From: Pandoraea commovens
GTDB taxonomy: Bacteria > Pseudomonadota > Gammaproteobacteria > Burkholderiales > Burkholderiaceae
NCBI RefSeq assembly: GCF_902459615.1
Contig: NZ_CABPSA010000002.1
Coordinates: forward strand, 62,001 to 126,000
Direction: 5' to 3'
DNA length: 64,000 nt
Under the pieces are notes generated by a model. That model was not told the DNA's origin, searched no databases, and saw only the letters and a list, made by a program, of their open reading frames with translations. Shown here one piece after another: positions 27,125 to 36,360 of this stretch. How positions within the stretch are numbered: position 1 is the first letter of the stretch; each line of letters opens with the position of its first letter. A program made the position numbers and the translations under genes.

Positions 27125-28327
27125 TTATTTACGAAGAGCCCAAAGAATGATCTTGAGATAGATGCCGTAAAGTACCGCTTCGTGTACGGCATACGCAGTG
27201 GCGTACGAATTCAGGTCCAGATGCCTTGCCAGCCACGGCAAGATCGTGACGGCCGAACAGAAATACAGAATCTGCCAGGCCAGCGCCAGATCGAACCGGC
27301 GTAGCGAAATCAACACGGTACTGAGCGGCGACACACACGCCCGCACCGCCACAGCAAACGTGACCGCCACGACCAGCTCACGGTCGATCGTCCACTTCGG
27401 ACCGAGAAAGAAGCGAAGGATGTCGGCCCCCGCGAACCACACGACCGGTAGCGCAACCACCAACCCCGCGCCCATGAGCATCATCAGACGGCTCACAAGA
27501 TGTCGGATGGCCGGCTTGTCGTCGCGAATCTCAGCCGTGTGACGCAACATGATCTGGCCGAGACTGATGCTCGCCAGCATCATCGGCGCGCCGATCAGAC
27601 GTTGAACCTGCGAATACACCCCGGTCGACGCGGTGCCGTAATGGGACACCACGATCCAGATGCACAGGCTGTATCCGACCACGTCGAGTACCGCCCCCGG
27701 CAGACTCAGCATCGGCAATTGCCGGTGTCTCGCCGCCGCTTCGCGCCAGGGCACCGCATCGGTGGCCGCTTTCGCGAAATATCGCCCGCTACGCCAGCCC
27801 GCGACAAGGAACGACAGCGCGTAGGCCCACAACACACCCACGGCCGGAATCGAGGCCAGCGCGATAAACACAATGCCCTGGCTGGCGCGCTGAATGCCCG
27901 CGCCGCGATAGTCGCCCTGACGCAGCAAGTAGGCGTTCGTCGCCTGAAAGATCCCCACTGCCGCCACACACACGCCGATCAGCCAGGGGCGCTGCGCCAT
28001 CGTGTCGAGCACCGCGCCCAAATGCCATGAACCGGGAAGCAACGCGAGACAAACGGTCACGACCACGGCAAGCAACAGACACGACATCACGGAGACCGAC
28101 ATCAGGCCGCGAATCTCGTCCTCGTTCGCGCCCGGAATCGCCATGTCGTAACGAAGGCACGCGAGCGCCATCGAAATATTGCCCACCGTGAGCAACACGG
28201 CCAGCGTGCCGAAATCGGCCGGCGAGTAGATACGCGACAACAGCGGCGTCGCCAGAACGATGGCACCTTGTCCGACCGCCGTTCCGATCGCAACGGCGCC
28301 TGCACTGCGAAACAATCGAGCTAGCAA
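27125..28327 (-). CDS. wzx: Wzx-like oligosaccharide flippase
   Basis: A protein of about 400 residues with twelve or so predicted membrane helices, beginning LARLFRSAGAVAIGTAVGQG and LATPLLSRIYSPADFG, the N-terminal pattern of PST/MOP-family flippases. It should move the lipid-linked repeat unit to the periplasm. No ATG suits: the frame opens with TTG at 28384, but TTG 28327 begins right at the first helix and has GGTGAG 3 bases upstream, so I place the start there with low certainty. The gene ends 2 bp before the amidotransferase ATG. Confidence 0.8.
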   Translation of the reverse strand: MLARLFRSAGAVAIGTAVGQGAIVLATPLLSRIYSPADFGTLAVLLTVGNISMALACLRYDMAIPGANEDEIRGLMSVSVMSCLLLAVVVTVCLALLPGSWHLGAVLDTMAQRPWLIGVCVAAVGIFQATNAYLLRQGDYRGAGIQRASQGIVFIALASIPAVGVLWAYALSFLVAGWRSGRYFAKAATDAVPWREAAARHRQLPMLSLPGAVLDVVGYSLCIWIVVSHYGTASTGVYSQVQRLIGAPMMLASISLGQIMLRHTAEIRDDKPAIRHLVSRLMMLMGAGLVVALPVVWFAGADILRFFLGPKWTIDRELVVAVTFAVAVRACVSPLSTVLISLRRFDLALAWQILYFCSAVTILPWLARHLDLNSYATAYAVHEAVLYGIYLKIILWALRK

Positions 28328-28450
28328 AAACTCACCTTGATGAAGTCGCTTCGTCCCGGATGCGTTAACCCTCGGGACGCGCAATGCAATGAACGAAGCG
28401 GCATCGTCTGCCGGGGCATCCGCACGACATGCGCCGGCACCCGGGCCAGT

Positions 28451-28473
28451 GCATACCGCAACATGCGGTATGC
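28451..28473. other. Perfect 10-bp hairpin between aminotransferase and flippase genes
   Basis: gcataccgca (28451-28460) pairs with tgcggtatgc (28464-28473) over a 3-base loop. It lies in a 173-bp gap within the cluster, after the aminotransferase stop at 28501 on the minus strand. No T-run follows, so an intrinsic terminator is doubtful; it may temper read-through or stabilise the upstream message. Confidence 0.45.
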
Positions 28474-28500
28474 GTGCCCTGCGTGTGAAGCGGATCGTGC

Positions 28501-29616
28501 TTACTTACCCTCGTCGAACGCCTTGATAGCGGCGACCACGATGTCCATCTGTGCGTCGGTCAGTTCCGGGAAGATCGGAATCGACAGAATGCGCGACTGA
28601 TTGGCGTAGGCGTTGGGGAAGTCGGCAGGCGTGTGACCCAGACGTTGATACGCCGGCAGGAACGGCAAAGCGACCGGGTAGTTGATCACGGTCGGGATGC
28701 CCTTGGCGCCCAGATACTTCGCCAGCTCATCACGACGCTCATGCTCGATGACGTACAGATGCCAGACCGGCTCGCGCCCTTCGGCGATATGCGGGACCTT
28801 GATCGAGGGCACGTCAGCCAGCAGCTTCGTGTAGCGTGCGGCGCGCTCCTGACGCTGCGCCGTCCACTTCGGCAGATGCGGCAGCTTGACCGACAGAATC
28901 GCCGCCTGAAGACCGTCGAGGCGGCTGTTGATCCCTTCGATCTGGTGATCGCCCTTCGTCAGACCACCGTGACGTGCAAACATGGCCATCTTGTCGGCCA
29001 GCGCGGAATCGTTGGTCGTTACGGCACCGGCATCGCCCATCGCACCGAGGTTCTTGCCCGGATAGAACGAATACGAGGCGGCATCGCCGAACGTGCCCAC
29101 TTGCTTGCCCTTGTACTGCGCGAGGTGCGCCTGGGCGCAATCTTCGAGCACCCAGAGCTTGTGCTTGCGGGCGATTTCCATGATCGGATCCATGTCCGCC
29201 GCCTGACCGTACAGGTGAACGGGGATGATCCCCACGGTCTTCGAGGTGATCTTCGACTCGAGCGAACGCGGGTCCATCGTGTAGGTTTGCGCGTCCGTAT
29301 CGCAGAAGACCACCGTGCCGCCAGCCTGCGTAATCGTCTCGGTCGTCGAGATCCACGAGTGCGCCGGCGCAATCACTTCGTCACCCGGCTTCACACCCAG
29401 CGCGAACATCGCGATGTAGAGCGAGTCGGTGCCGTTGGCGCACGACACGCAGTGCTTGCTTTGCATCAGTTCGGCGAACGCCTTTTCGAACTTGTCGACG
29501 TACGGGCCGCGCACGAACATCGATTTCTCGATGACTTCGGCGATCACAGCGTCGATATCGTTCTTGATGCCCAGATACTGGGCGTGCAGGTCGACGAAGG
29601 GGATGTTATTGCTCAT
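28501..29616 (-). CDS. DegT/DnrJ/EryC1/StrS sugar aminotransferase, WlbC/WbpE-like
   Basis: A 371-residue PLP-dependent aminotransferase. IPFVDLHAQYLGIKNDID opens the protein, SCANGTDSL is the phosphate-binding region, VLEDCAQAHLAQYKGKQVG the Asp ligand region and SYSFYPGKNLGAMGDAGA contains the Schiff-base Lys. Together with the adjacent WlbA/WbpB-like and WlbB/WbpD-like genes it fits the pathway that turns UDP-GlcNAc uronic acid into its 2,3-diacetamido form: this enzyme would aminate C3 of the 3-keto intermediate. It overlaps the acetyltransferase stop by ATGA, indicating coupled translation. Confidence 0.9.
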   Translation of the reverse strand: MSNNIPFVDLHAQYLGIKNDIDAVIAEVIEKSMFVRGPYVDKFEKAFAELMQSKHCVSCANGTDSLYIAMFALGVKPGDEVIAPAHSWISTTETITQAGGTVVFCDTDAQTYTMDPRSLESKITSKTVGIIPVHLYGQAADMDPIMEIARKHKLWVLEDCAQAHLAQYKGKQVGTFGDAASYSFYPGKNLGAMGDAGAVTTNDSALADKMAMFARHGGLTKGDHQIEGINSRLDGLQAAILSVKLPHLPKWTAQRQERAARYTKLLADVPSIKVPHIAEGREPVWHLYVIEHERRDELAKYLGAKGIPTVINYPVALPFLPAYQRLGHTPADFPNAYANQSRILSIPIFPELTDAQMDIVVAAIKAFDEGK

Positions 29617-30095
29617 AGCGTCTGCTCAATGTCCAGTTTTTTGACGAGGCGTGCGGGATTGCCGGCGTAGATGCCAGGCACTTCGATGTTCTTTGTCACA
29701 ACGGCGCCGGCGCCGATCACCACACCGTCGCAGATCGTGACCGGCAAAATGGTGGCATTGCTACCGATGGAAACGCGATTGCCGATCCGGGTACTCTTCC
29801 AGAGCGACTTGTTGCCACGCGCCGGACCGCCGGTCGAAAACACGTCGTTGATGAACATCACGCCGTGCCCGATGAAGCAGTCGTCGCCGATGTCGACCAA
29901 TTCGCAAACGAATGCATGCGACTGCACCTTCGTGCGATGACCGATGGTGACGCTTCGTTGAATTTCGACGAAGGGACCGACGAATACGTTGTCGCCGATG
30001 GTGCAGCCGTACAGATTGGCAGGCTCGATGACCGTCACGTTCTCACCGAACATGACGTCGACGATGCCCGACTTCAGAATCCGGGGCGAACTCAA
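29613..30095 (-). CDS. WlbB/WbpD-like N-acetyltransferase (left-handed beta-helix)
   Basis: A 160-residue hexapeptide-repeat acetyltransferase: CTIGDNVFVGPFVEIQRSVT and TRIGNRVSIGSNATILPVTI form the beta-helix coils, IGHGVMFINDVF holds the catalytic His/Asn region and AGNPARLVKK the C-terminal end. In the WbpB-D-E pathway it acetylates the new 3-amino group. The start appears to be TTG at 30095, overlapping the oxidoreductase stop as TTGA with GGGGGC upstream; no earlier ATG exists in frame. An internal ATG at residue 15 would remove the first strand. Downstream it overlaps the aminotransferase by 4 bp. Confidence 0.87.
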   Translation of the reverse strand: MSSPRILKSGIVDVMFGENVTVIEPANLYGCTIGDNVFVGPFVEIQRSVTIGHRTKVQSHAFVCELVDIGDDCFIGHGVMFINDVFSTGGPARGNKSLWKSTRIGNRVSIGSNATILPVTICDGVVIGAGAVVTKNIEVPGIYAGNPARLVKKLDIEQTL

Positions 30096-31156
30096 AAGGT
30101 GCCCCCGAGCTTGCAGTGCTGCGGACGGAAGCGCAGATGCACTTCCTTACCGGTCTCGATGGACTCGTAAATGGCGTTGATCAGTTCCAGGCTCTTGCGC
30201 CCTTCCAGACCGTCGACCAGATGGCGACGATTGTTCTGAATGCAGTCCACCACGTGTTCGTAATAAGCCTGGTGACCGAAACCGTACACGTTCGGCGGAT
30301 TCACGGAGTACTTCTCCATGACGTCTTCGTCGCCCGGCATCGGTTCGGTGAAGTTCCAGACCTTCATCTTGTTCACGGCGAATCCGCCCACTTCCACGGT
30401 ACCGGTCTCGCCCAGCACCGAGATCGAACCTTCGAGGTCTTTCGGACGCACGGCCGTGGTCGCCTCGATGACGCCCAGTGCCCCGTTGCGGAACTTGAGC
30501 GTGACAACTGCCGTGTCTTCGGCTTCGATCTTCGCCAGTGCCGTCGTGCCGCGAGCGAATACGCTGTCGACTTCGCCGAGCATCCATTCGAGCATATCGA
30601 CGTGATGGCTCGCCTGATTGGTCAGCACGCCGCCGTCCATCGCCCAGGTGCCGCGCCAAGGGGCCTGATCGTAATATTCCTGCGTACGGCACCAGCGCAC
30701 GCGCACCGTGCCGAGCACGAGCTTGCCGAAGCGGCCTTGCTCAAGCGCTTCGCGAAGCTTCACCACCGGCACGTTGAAGCGGTTCTGCTTCACGACGAAC
30801 AGCTTGACGCCCGCGTTATCGCACGCGCGAATCATGGCGTCGGCGTCGTCGAGCGTCAGCGCCATCGGCTTTTCCACCACGACGTGCTTGCCGTACTTGG
30901 CCAGGTCCACCACGTTGCGGGCGTGATTGCCGCTTTCCGTCAGCACAACGACCGCATCGATGTTCTTCACGGTCTGCATCATTTGATGCATATCCGTGTA
31001 ATGCGGGACCGAAAAGCGCTCGCCGAAGTCCTTTGCTTTCGCTGCATCGATATCGCACACGGCAGACAGCTGTGCACCTTCAATCTGCTTCAGACCGAGA
31101 AGTTCTGCATGTCGCTTGGCAATGCGACCACATCCCACCAACGCAAAATTCAACAT
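30092..31156 (-). CDS. Gfo/Idh/MocA oxidoreductase, WlbA/WbpB-like
   Basis: A 354-residue oxidoreductase with FALVGCGRIAKRHAELL at the dinucleotide fold, VVVEKPMALTLDDA with the catalytic EKP motif, and TNQASHHVDMLEWMLG in the C-terminal domain. WlbA/WbpB oxidises the C3 hydroxyl of UDP-GlcNAc uronic acid so that the next aminotransferase can act. ATG 31156 has AGGTGG at a good distance; a GTG 9 bases upstream does not. It heads the wlbA-wlbB-wlbC-like run, joined by 4-bp overlaps. No UDP-GlcNAc 6-dehydrogenase or 2-epimerase (WbpI) is seen in the window. Confidence 0.9.
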   Translation of the reverse strand: MLNFALVGCGRIAKRHAELLGLKQIEGAQLSAVCDIDAAKAKDFGERFSVPHYTDMHQMMQTVKNIDAVVVLTESGNHARNVVDLAKYGKHVVVEKPMALTLDDADAMIRACDNAGVKLFVVKQNRFNVPVVKLREALEQGRFGKLVLGTVRVRWCRTQEYYDQAPWRGTWAMDGGVLTNQASHHVDMLEWMLGEVDSVFARGTTALAKIEAEDTAVVTLKFRNGALGVIEATTAVRPKDLEGSISVLGETGTVEVGGFAVNKMKVWNFTEPMPGDEDVMEKYSVNPPNVYGFGHQAYYEHVVDCIQNNRRHLVDGLEGRKSLELINAIYESIETGKEVHLRFRPQHCKLGGTF

Positions 31157-31267
31157 CACACCCACCTGTATGTATGCAAATCAAATGATCATTCGTGGAT
31201 TTCGCAAAACCCGTTGGCTTTGCTCACGACGCTTGTCGCTACGCCCCGGCGGAGATCATCGGGCGAA

Positions 31268-32434
31268 TTAATCGCTGCCGAAAAGATCCCGCGTATATAC
31301 CTTGTTCAGAACGTCCGCCAGCGCATCCGTTTTTCGGTTAGCGATGATAACGTCTGAATCTCGTTTGAACTCGTCCAGATCCCAGACGACGCGGAAGTGA
31401 TTGAATTCTTCTTCTTTCAGCGTCGGCTCGTAGACGATGACTTCAATCCCGCGCTGCCGGATCTTCGTCATGATTTCCTGAATACTCGATGCGCGGAAAT
31501 TATCGGAACCGGCCTTCATGATCAGACGGTAGACGCCGACCACCTTCGGCTTTTGCCGACAAACTTCATTGGCGATAAATTCCTTGCGCGTCGCATTCGC
31601 TTCCACAATCGCGTGAATCAGATTCTGCGGAACGTCGCGATAGTTCGCCAACAGCTGCTTGGTGTCCTTCGGGAGGCAGTAGCCCCCGTAACCGAAGCTC
31701 GGGTTGTTGTAGTGCGTGCCGATGCGCGGATCGAGGCCGACGCCGTCGACAATCTGACGCGAATCGAGGCCGTGCGCGGCCGCGTAGCTATCGAGCTCGT
31801 TGAAGTAAGCGACGCGCATCGCGAGGTACGTGTTCGCGAACAGCTTGATCGCTTCGGCTTCCGTACTGCCGGTGAATAGCGTCGGAATGTCCTGCTTGAT
31901 CGCACCGCGCTTGAGGAGATTCGCAAAGGCTTCGGCACGCGCGGACTGCTCACCCACGACGATCCGCGAGGGATGGAGGTTGTCGTAAAGGGCTCGACCT
32001 TCGCGGAGGAACTCGGGTGAAAAAATCAGGTTTTCCGTACCGAATTGCTCGCGAGCATTGAGCGTATAGCCGACCGGAATGGTCGACTTGATGATCATCA
32101 CAGCGCTCGGATTCACGTCCAGAACATCGCGAATCACCGCTTCGATCGACCGGGTGTCGAAATAATTCGTATCGGGATCGTAGTCCGTCGGCGTCGAAAT
32201 GATGACGTAATCCGCACCGGCGTACGCTTCGTGCTTGTCGAGCGTAGCGCGGAAATTCAACGGCTTGTGCCTCAGGTATTCCTCAATCTCCGCGTCGTCG
32301 ATGGGCGACTCGCGGCGATTGAGCATATCGACCTTTTCCGCAACGATATCGAGGCAGACGACTTCGTTATGCTGGGCCAGCAGAATGCCATTGGAAAGGC
32401 CAACGTATCCGGTTCCCGCGATGGCGATCTTCAT
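31268..32434 (-). CDS. ugd: UDP-glucose 6-dehydrogenase
   Basis: A 388-residue dehydrogenase very close by eye to E. coli Ugd in length and key blocks: [17 protein letters not shown] at the NAD fold, [30 protein letters not shown], the catalytic Cys in [19 protein letters not shown] and the C-terminal [10 protein letters not shown]. It oxidises UDP-glucose to UDP-glucuronic acid. In this cluster the product may be a sugar of the repeat unit or a precursor; a UDP-GlcNAc substrate cannot be excluded. The ATG overlaps the stop of the regulator gene by ATGA. Confidence 0.95.
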   Translation of the reverse strand: MKIAIAGTGYVGLSNGILLAQHNEVVCLDIVAEKVDMLNRRESPIDDAEIEEYLRHKPLNFRATLDKHEAYAGADYVIISTPTDYDPDTNYFDTRSIEAVIRDVLDVNPSAVMIIKSTIPVGYTLNAREQFGTENLIFSPEFLREGRALYDNLHPSRIVVGEQSARAEAFANLLKRGAIKQDIPTLFTGSTEAEAIKLFANTYLAMRVAYFNELDSYAAAHGLDSRQIVDGVGLDPRIGTHYNNPSFGYGGYCLPKDTKQLLANYRDVPQNLIHAIVEANATRKEFIANEVCRQKPKVVGVYRLIMKAGSDNFRASSIQEIMTKIRQRGIEVIVYEPTLKEEEFNHFRVVWDLDEFKRDSDVIIANRKTDALADVLNKVYTRDLFGSD

Positions 32435-32814
32435 TGGGTCACTCCCTGAAAATCGCCGTCCTGCTCGTCTTTGACTTCCTGCTTCAACGCCATGATCTCT
32501 GCTTTCAGCAATTCGTATTCTTCCATCTTGCGTTTGAGGAACCGGCTCGTCAGCGCCGCCTTCTGCGAAATACCGCGCGGCGTAAGAACGTAGACGTATC
32601 CGAACTTATTCTTCGAATTCGCAAAGTTCTGCATCTTCACCCAGCCCTTGTCCATCAGCGCTTTAAGGCAGTAATTCAAACCGCCTACACTGACGCCCAA
32701 TTGCTCCGCCAATTCGCGTTGGGTCAGGTCCGGATTTTCATGCAGTATTCGCAATACCCGAAAATAGGTGTCCTCTTGTGTCTTGGCTTGTCGGCTTTGC
32801 ATAAAACTGCCCAT
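32431..32814 (-). CDS. MarR family EPS-associated transcriptional regulator
   Basis: A 127-residue protein with a winged helix (about 18-90): [37 protein letters not shown] as the recognition helix and [11 protein letters not shown] in the wing; a charged coiled C-terminal helix (about 92-120) follows. It matches the small MarR-type regulators that lead EPS operons. It is the first gene of the cluster and overlaps ugd by 4 bp, so it may control its own operon. ATG 32814 has AGAGGGAT upstream; the ATG at 32802 has none. Confidence 0.88.
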   Translation of the reverse strand: MGSFMQSRQAKTQEDTYFRVLRILHENPDLTQRELAEQLGVSVGGLNYCLKALMDKGWVKMQNFANSKNKFGYVYVLTPRGISQKAALTSRFLKRKMEEYELLKAEIMALKQEVKDEQDGDFQGVTQ

Positions 32815-33036
32815 ATCCCTCTGAATGGCACAGAACTCGACACATCTCGGTATACGCCACGCCTTTGCCCGCCCGGGAAATACCGGCGCACGACAAATGA
32901 GGTTTGTTTGAAGTTGAACAATTGTACTCGGAATCCCATTTGCCGGTCCAGCGCACTGGTTTCACCTTGGTGAAAGCGACCGGAACGGCACGGAAACCCG
33001 AAATTGATAAGCAGAAAAGACCGGGACGCCGAAAGC
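32815..33036. other. EPS cluster upstream region
   Basis: About 220 bp between the regulator start and the tRNA terminator, lower in GC than its surroundings. It should hold the cluster promoter on the minus strand. Several short AT-rich tracts are present (gaagttgaacaattgtactc near 32909-32928 includes the symmetric tgaacaattgta), which could be part of an operator, but no convincing -35/-10 pair is evident to me. Confidence 0.35.
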
Positions 33037-33074
33037 AAAAAACCTTGGAACACATTGTGCTTCCAAGGTTTTCC
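33037..33074 (-). terminator. Intrinsic terminator of the tRNA-Ala gene
   Basis: On the minus strand, aaaaccttggaa pairs with ttccaaggtttt (plus 33061-33072 with 33039-33050), a perfect 12-bp stem around a 10-base loop, followed by a run of six T. It begins about 10 bp after the tRNA 3' end. Confidence 0.85.
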
Positions 33075-33082
33075 GATTCGGG

Positions 33083-33158
<76 letters not shown>

Positions 33159-33171
33159 ACACGAAGCTCTA

Positions 33172-33177
33172 ATTATA
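33172..33177 (-). promoter_or_regulatory. -10 box of the tRNA-Ala gene
   Basis: TATAAT on the minus strand lies about 14 bases before the mature tRNA 5' end, in the right place for a promoter. A matching -35 is not clear in the GC-rich DNA upstream. Confidence 0.6.
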
Positions 33178-33262
33178 GCGATTTTTCCGGGCGCGGCGAG
33201 CCGCCGACAAAATTGCTCGGGATTGCCCGTCCGGCGAGCCATCCCTGCGTTTTCGGAACGCT

Positions 33263-34972
33263 TCAGGCGGACCCCAGATTGCCCTTCATCCCCTTGATGA
33301 CAGGGACTTTCGGCGCTTTCGCGACAATCGTCTTTTGCGCCTTGAGATGGCGAGCCACGACGTCCCAGACCGGCTCACCCTGCGCGCCTTCCGCCACCGG
33401 CGCCCAACCGGCCACCTTGTAGGTCTTGCCCGCCTCGATGAGCTTGCCGTTCAGGCGCATTTCCGAAATCCGCTGCCCCATCGGCGCCATCGGATCGATG
33501 GTGTAGTCCATGCCGCCCACGCGCACCATATCGCCGCCCTGCTGGTAATACGGGTCCGGGTTGAACAGGTTGTCCGCCACGTCTTCGAGCACCGTCTTGA
33601 TCGTCTCACTGGTCATGGGGGTGAGGGTCGTGTACGGATAGGTAATCGCCGTCTGGTCGAGCAGTTGCTCCATCGTGATCGCCTGGCCCGGCAGCAGCGA
33701 CGTCCCCCAGCGAAAGCCCGGCGAGAAACCGATCTCGGCGTCCTTCTCGGCCATCACGGCGTCGAGCAGCAACTGGTCGAAGGTGCCATTGAAGTTGCCT
33801 CGGCGGTACAGCGTGCCTTCGGTGACCGCCAGCGGCTCGGCCAGCTTCGCCGCGAACGGTGCGCGCACGCGCTCGATGAGCGTCTGCATTTGCGCGTCCG
33901 CCGGCAGCAGGTTCGCGAACACCGGCAGGAGCTTGTAGCGGAAATCCACCGGCTTGCCGCCCTTCACGTCGAAGTCCAGCACCGCGAGGAACTTGCCGTT
34001 CGAGCCTGCATTGGTGACGAGCGTCTTGCCGCCAGCGTTTTCCACCACGACCGGCTTGGGCACGCCGTCATGCGTGTGGCCGCCGAGAATCGCGTCGATG
34101 CCGCGCACGCGCGACGCCAGCTTCAGGTCGACGTCCATGCCGTTGTGCGAGAGCACCACGACCACCTGTGCGCCCTTGCCGCGCACTTCGTCGACCATCG
34201 ACTGCAAACGCTCTTCCTGAATGCCGAACGTCCAGTCGGGCACGAAGTAGCGCGGATTCGCGATCGGGGTGTACGGGAACGCCTGACCGATGATGGCCAC
34301 CGGCACGCCGTTCATTGTCTTGATGGTGTACGGTGCGAACACCGGATCGCCGAAGTCGTTCGTCTGCACGTTCTGTGCGACGAAGTCGATCTTGCCCTTG
34401 AGTTGCTCTTCGACGACGGACTTCACGCGCTCCGCGCCGTAGGTGAATTCCCAGTGCGCCGTCATGACGTCGACGCCGAGGGCCAGCGTGGCGTCGACCA
34501 TGTCCTGACCCTTCGTCCACATGGCGGTGCCGGAGCCTTGCCACGTGTCGCCGCCGTCGAGCAGCAGCGCCCCCGGGCGCGACGCCCTCATGCGCTTGAC
34601 CAGCGTCGCCAGATGCGCGAAGCCGCCGACCTTGCCGTACGTGCGCGCAGCGGCGGCGAAATCGAGATAGGTGAAGGCGTAGGCATCCTGCGTGCCAGGA
34701 CGCAATCCGTAGGCCTTCAGGAAAGCGTCGCCCACGAGGTGCGGTGCCTTGTTGGCCTGCTCGCCAATGCCCAGATTGACGCTCGGTTCACGGAAGTAGA
34801 TCGGCAGCAACTGCGCGTGGCAGTCGGTGAAGTGCAGCAGATGCACGTTGCCGAATTTCGGCAGATCGTAGAACGCGGCGGCTGCCTTGGCCGCTGCCGT
34901 CTCATGATGCGACAGCGCCATCCCGCCTGCGGCCGCCACTGCCAGTACTTGCATGAACTCGCGTCGATTCAT
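33263..34972 (-). CDS. soxB: Thiosulfohydrolase SoxB
   Basis: A 569-residue periplasmic di-manganese enzyme of the 5'-nucleotidase fold. Metal-site motifs are visible: HFTDCHAQLLPIYF (Asp50, His52), LLDGGDTWQGSGT, VVLSHNGMDVD and ILGGHTHDG. The N-terminus MNRREFMQVLAVAAAGGMAL is a Tat-type signal. It releases sulfate from the SoxY-bound sulfonate. ATG 34972 follows CGGAGACG; the frame upstream to 35113 has no signal peptide logic. It is the last gene of the sox operon, after the thioredoxin-like gene. Confidence 0.97.
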   Translation of the reverse strand: MNRREFMQVLAVAAAGGMALSHHETAAAKAAAAFYDLPKFGNVHLLHFTDCHAQLLPIYFREPSVNLGIGEQANKAPHLVGDAFLKAYGLRPGTQDAYAFTYLDFAAAARTYGKVGGFAHLATLVKRMRASRPGALLLDGGDTWQGSGTAMWTKGQDMVDATLALGVDVMTAHWEFTYGAERVKSVVEEQLKGKIDFVAQNVQTNDFGDPVFAPYTIKTMNGVPVAIIGQAFPYTPIANPRYFVPDWTFGIQEERLQSMVDEVRGKGAQVVVVLSHNGMDVDLKLASRVRGIDAILGGHTHDGVPKPVVVENAGGKTLVTNAGSNGKFLAVLDFDVKGGKPVDFRYKLLPVFANLLPADAQMQTLIERVRAPFAAKLAEPLAVTEGTLYRRGNFNGTFDQLLLDAVMAEKDAEIGFSPGFRWGTSLLPGQAITMEQLLDQTAITYPYTTLTPMTSETIKTVLEDVADNLFNPDPYYQQGGDMVRVGGMDYTIDPMAPMGQRISEMRLNGKLIEAGKTYKVAGWAPVAEGAQGEPVWDVVARHLKAQKTIVAKAPKVPVIKGMKGNLGSA

Positions 34973-35072
34973 CTCGTCTCCGTTGCATCTGCGGGGCGAA
35001 CGCATCTCACAATGCGTCGCCGCTGTTATTCGTGCGCGTTGGCTTTTGCGTCGATTCGCTCGTCGCGCCAGT

Positions 35073-35627
35073 TCACTTGCCTGCGTAGTCCGCGAGCGCC
35101 GCCACGTCCTCACCGAACATCTCGCCGACTTCCTTGCGCAAGACCTTGCCGTTGCGTCCGATCACGTACAGCTCCGGCAACCCGCGACGCTTGCCCAGCG
35201 CCGCCTGCCAGGCGTCCGTCTCCATCCCGGCGGGGAACGTGTAGCCGTGCGCCTTGATGTAATCGATAGCCTCTTGCGGCTTCTTGTCGATGGACAGCGT
35301 GACGATCTGGATCGGCTTGCCGCGCGTCGCTTCGTAAAGCTTCTGCACGTGCGGATTCTGCTGCGCACAGAACGGGCACCACGACGCCCAGTACTCGACG
35401 ATGACCGTGCGGTCCTTGAAGGCGCTGGCGGGCAGCGTCTTGCCATCGAGCAACGTGAGCGACGGCAGTGTCACGGTGTCGCCGACTTCGACCGCCTGCG
35501 CAGGCGCGCTCGCGAGCATCGCCACCGCACTCAACACGATGGCCAGTCCATTAGCAGCGCGTGCCATGCGTGCGCGCACACGGCCGGGCCGTTCAGACCG
35601 GGCGAAAGCGTCAGATAGGGAAGTCAT
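35073..35627 (-). CDS. Periplasmic TlpA/SoxW-like thioredoxin
   Basis: A 184-residue protein with a hydrophobic signal segment (about 28-45, ending SAPAQA) and a thioredoxin fold carrying YWASWCPFCAQQNPHV, a Trp-Cys-Pro-Phe-Cys active site. In sox clusters such proteins (SoxW, or TlpA/ResA type) reduce or regenerate periplasmic disulfides, possibly on SoxY or SoxA. ATG 35627 has GGAGTG upstream. It lies between soxX and soxB. A partner CcdA/SoxV membrane protein, the usual electron source, is not in the window. Confidence 0.87.
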   Translation of the reverse strand: MTSLSDAFARSERPGRVRARMARAANGLAIVLSAVAMLASAPAQAVEVGDTVTLPSLTLLDGKTLPASAFKDRTVIVEYWASWCPFCAQQNPHVQKLYEATRGKPIQIVTLSIDKKPQEAIDYIKAHGYTFPAGMETDAWQAALGKRRGLPELYVIGRNGKVLRKEVGEMFGEDVAALADYAGK

Positions 35628-35690
35628 GCGGCACTCCGGAAGCCGTCGGCGGAGGTTGCCCCTCCGCCCGCACGGCAAAGGACAATCGCC

Positions 35691-36341
35691 TTATTGATTG
35701 ACCGGCGAGGCCGGGTCGAGCAGCAGTGCCATGACATCCTTCAACTGCTTTTCCGTCAGGATGCCTGCCGCCCCGAAGCGCGGCATATTGGAGCAGGCCA
35801 TGTAGCTGTGCGAGTCGTAGACCTTCGCCCACGTGTACTTGACCACTTCGGGCGAATCGCCGCGCAGCTTGCCGTAGTTATAGAGCGACGGACCGATGTT
35901 GCCGAACGAGATCTCGCTCTTGGTCAGTTGATGGCAGGCGTAGCAGTTGCCGCCGTTGACGGTGTCGGCCTTGTCGGTGAACTGCATGCCGCGTCCGTTC
36001 TGGGCGACCTTCTCGCCCTCCTTCCAGTCGCCGAGGTACTTGCCGTCCGCCGGTGCCTTGACGTTCGCCAGTTCGGCCTTTTGCAGACGCTCGGCGATCT
36101 TCGCCGGCATCGGCTTGGTCGCGTACTGCGTGCACAGCTTCTGCAATTCGCTCTGATCGATGCGATCGAGCTGCGCGATGCCCGAGCCACGGAACGAGTC
36201 GCGCAGTTCCTGCACGACGGCCGCGTCGGTAGTGCCGGTGACGCGCTTCACGCCGTCATCCTGAGCGAAGGCTGCGCCGACGACGAGAGCCCCGGCCGCT
36301 GCCAGCGCGACACACGTCGCGCGCAATGCGAATGATTTCAT
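35691..36341 (-). CDS. soxX: Sulfur oxidation c-type cytochrome SoxX
   Basis: A 216-residue protein with a Sec signal (about 1-26, ending GAAFAQ), a helical extension, then one heme site CYACH at 133-137 and a likely axial Met in SYMACSNMPRFG. SoxX pairs with SoxA to form the SoxAX cytochrome that links thiosulfate to the SoxY cysteine. At about 216 residues it is of the longer SoxX type with an N-terminal extension. It starts 19 bp after the soxA stop and precedes the thioredoxin gene. Confidence 0.95.
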   Translation of the reverse strand: MKSFALRATCVALAAAGALVVGAAFAQDDGVKRVTGTTDAAVVQELRDSFRGSGIAQLDRIDQSELQKLCTQYATKPMPAKIAERLQKAELANVKAPADGKYLGDWKEGEKVAQNGRGMQFTDKADTVNGGNCYACHQLTKSEISFGNIGPSLYNYGKLRGDSPEVVKYTWAKVYDSHSYMACSNMPRFGAAGILTEKQLKDVMALLLDPASPVNQ

Positions 36342-36360
36342 GGGTGTGCCTCGCAATCGG

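Noticed and set aside
28451-28473. Intrinsic terminator within the EPS cluster
   Set aside because: Stem is strong but there is no T-run on the minus strand and the cluster continues downstream.
33335-35257. 640-codon open frame on plus across soxB
   Set aside because: Antisense to soxB, which has its Tat signal and metal motifs in order.
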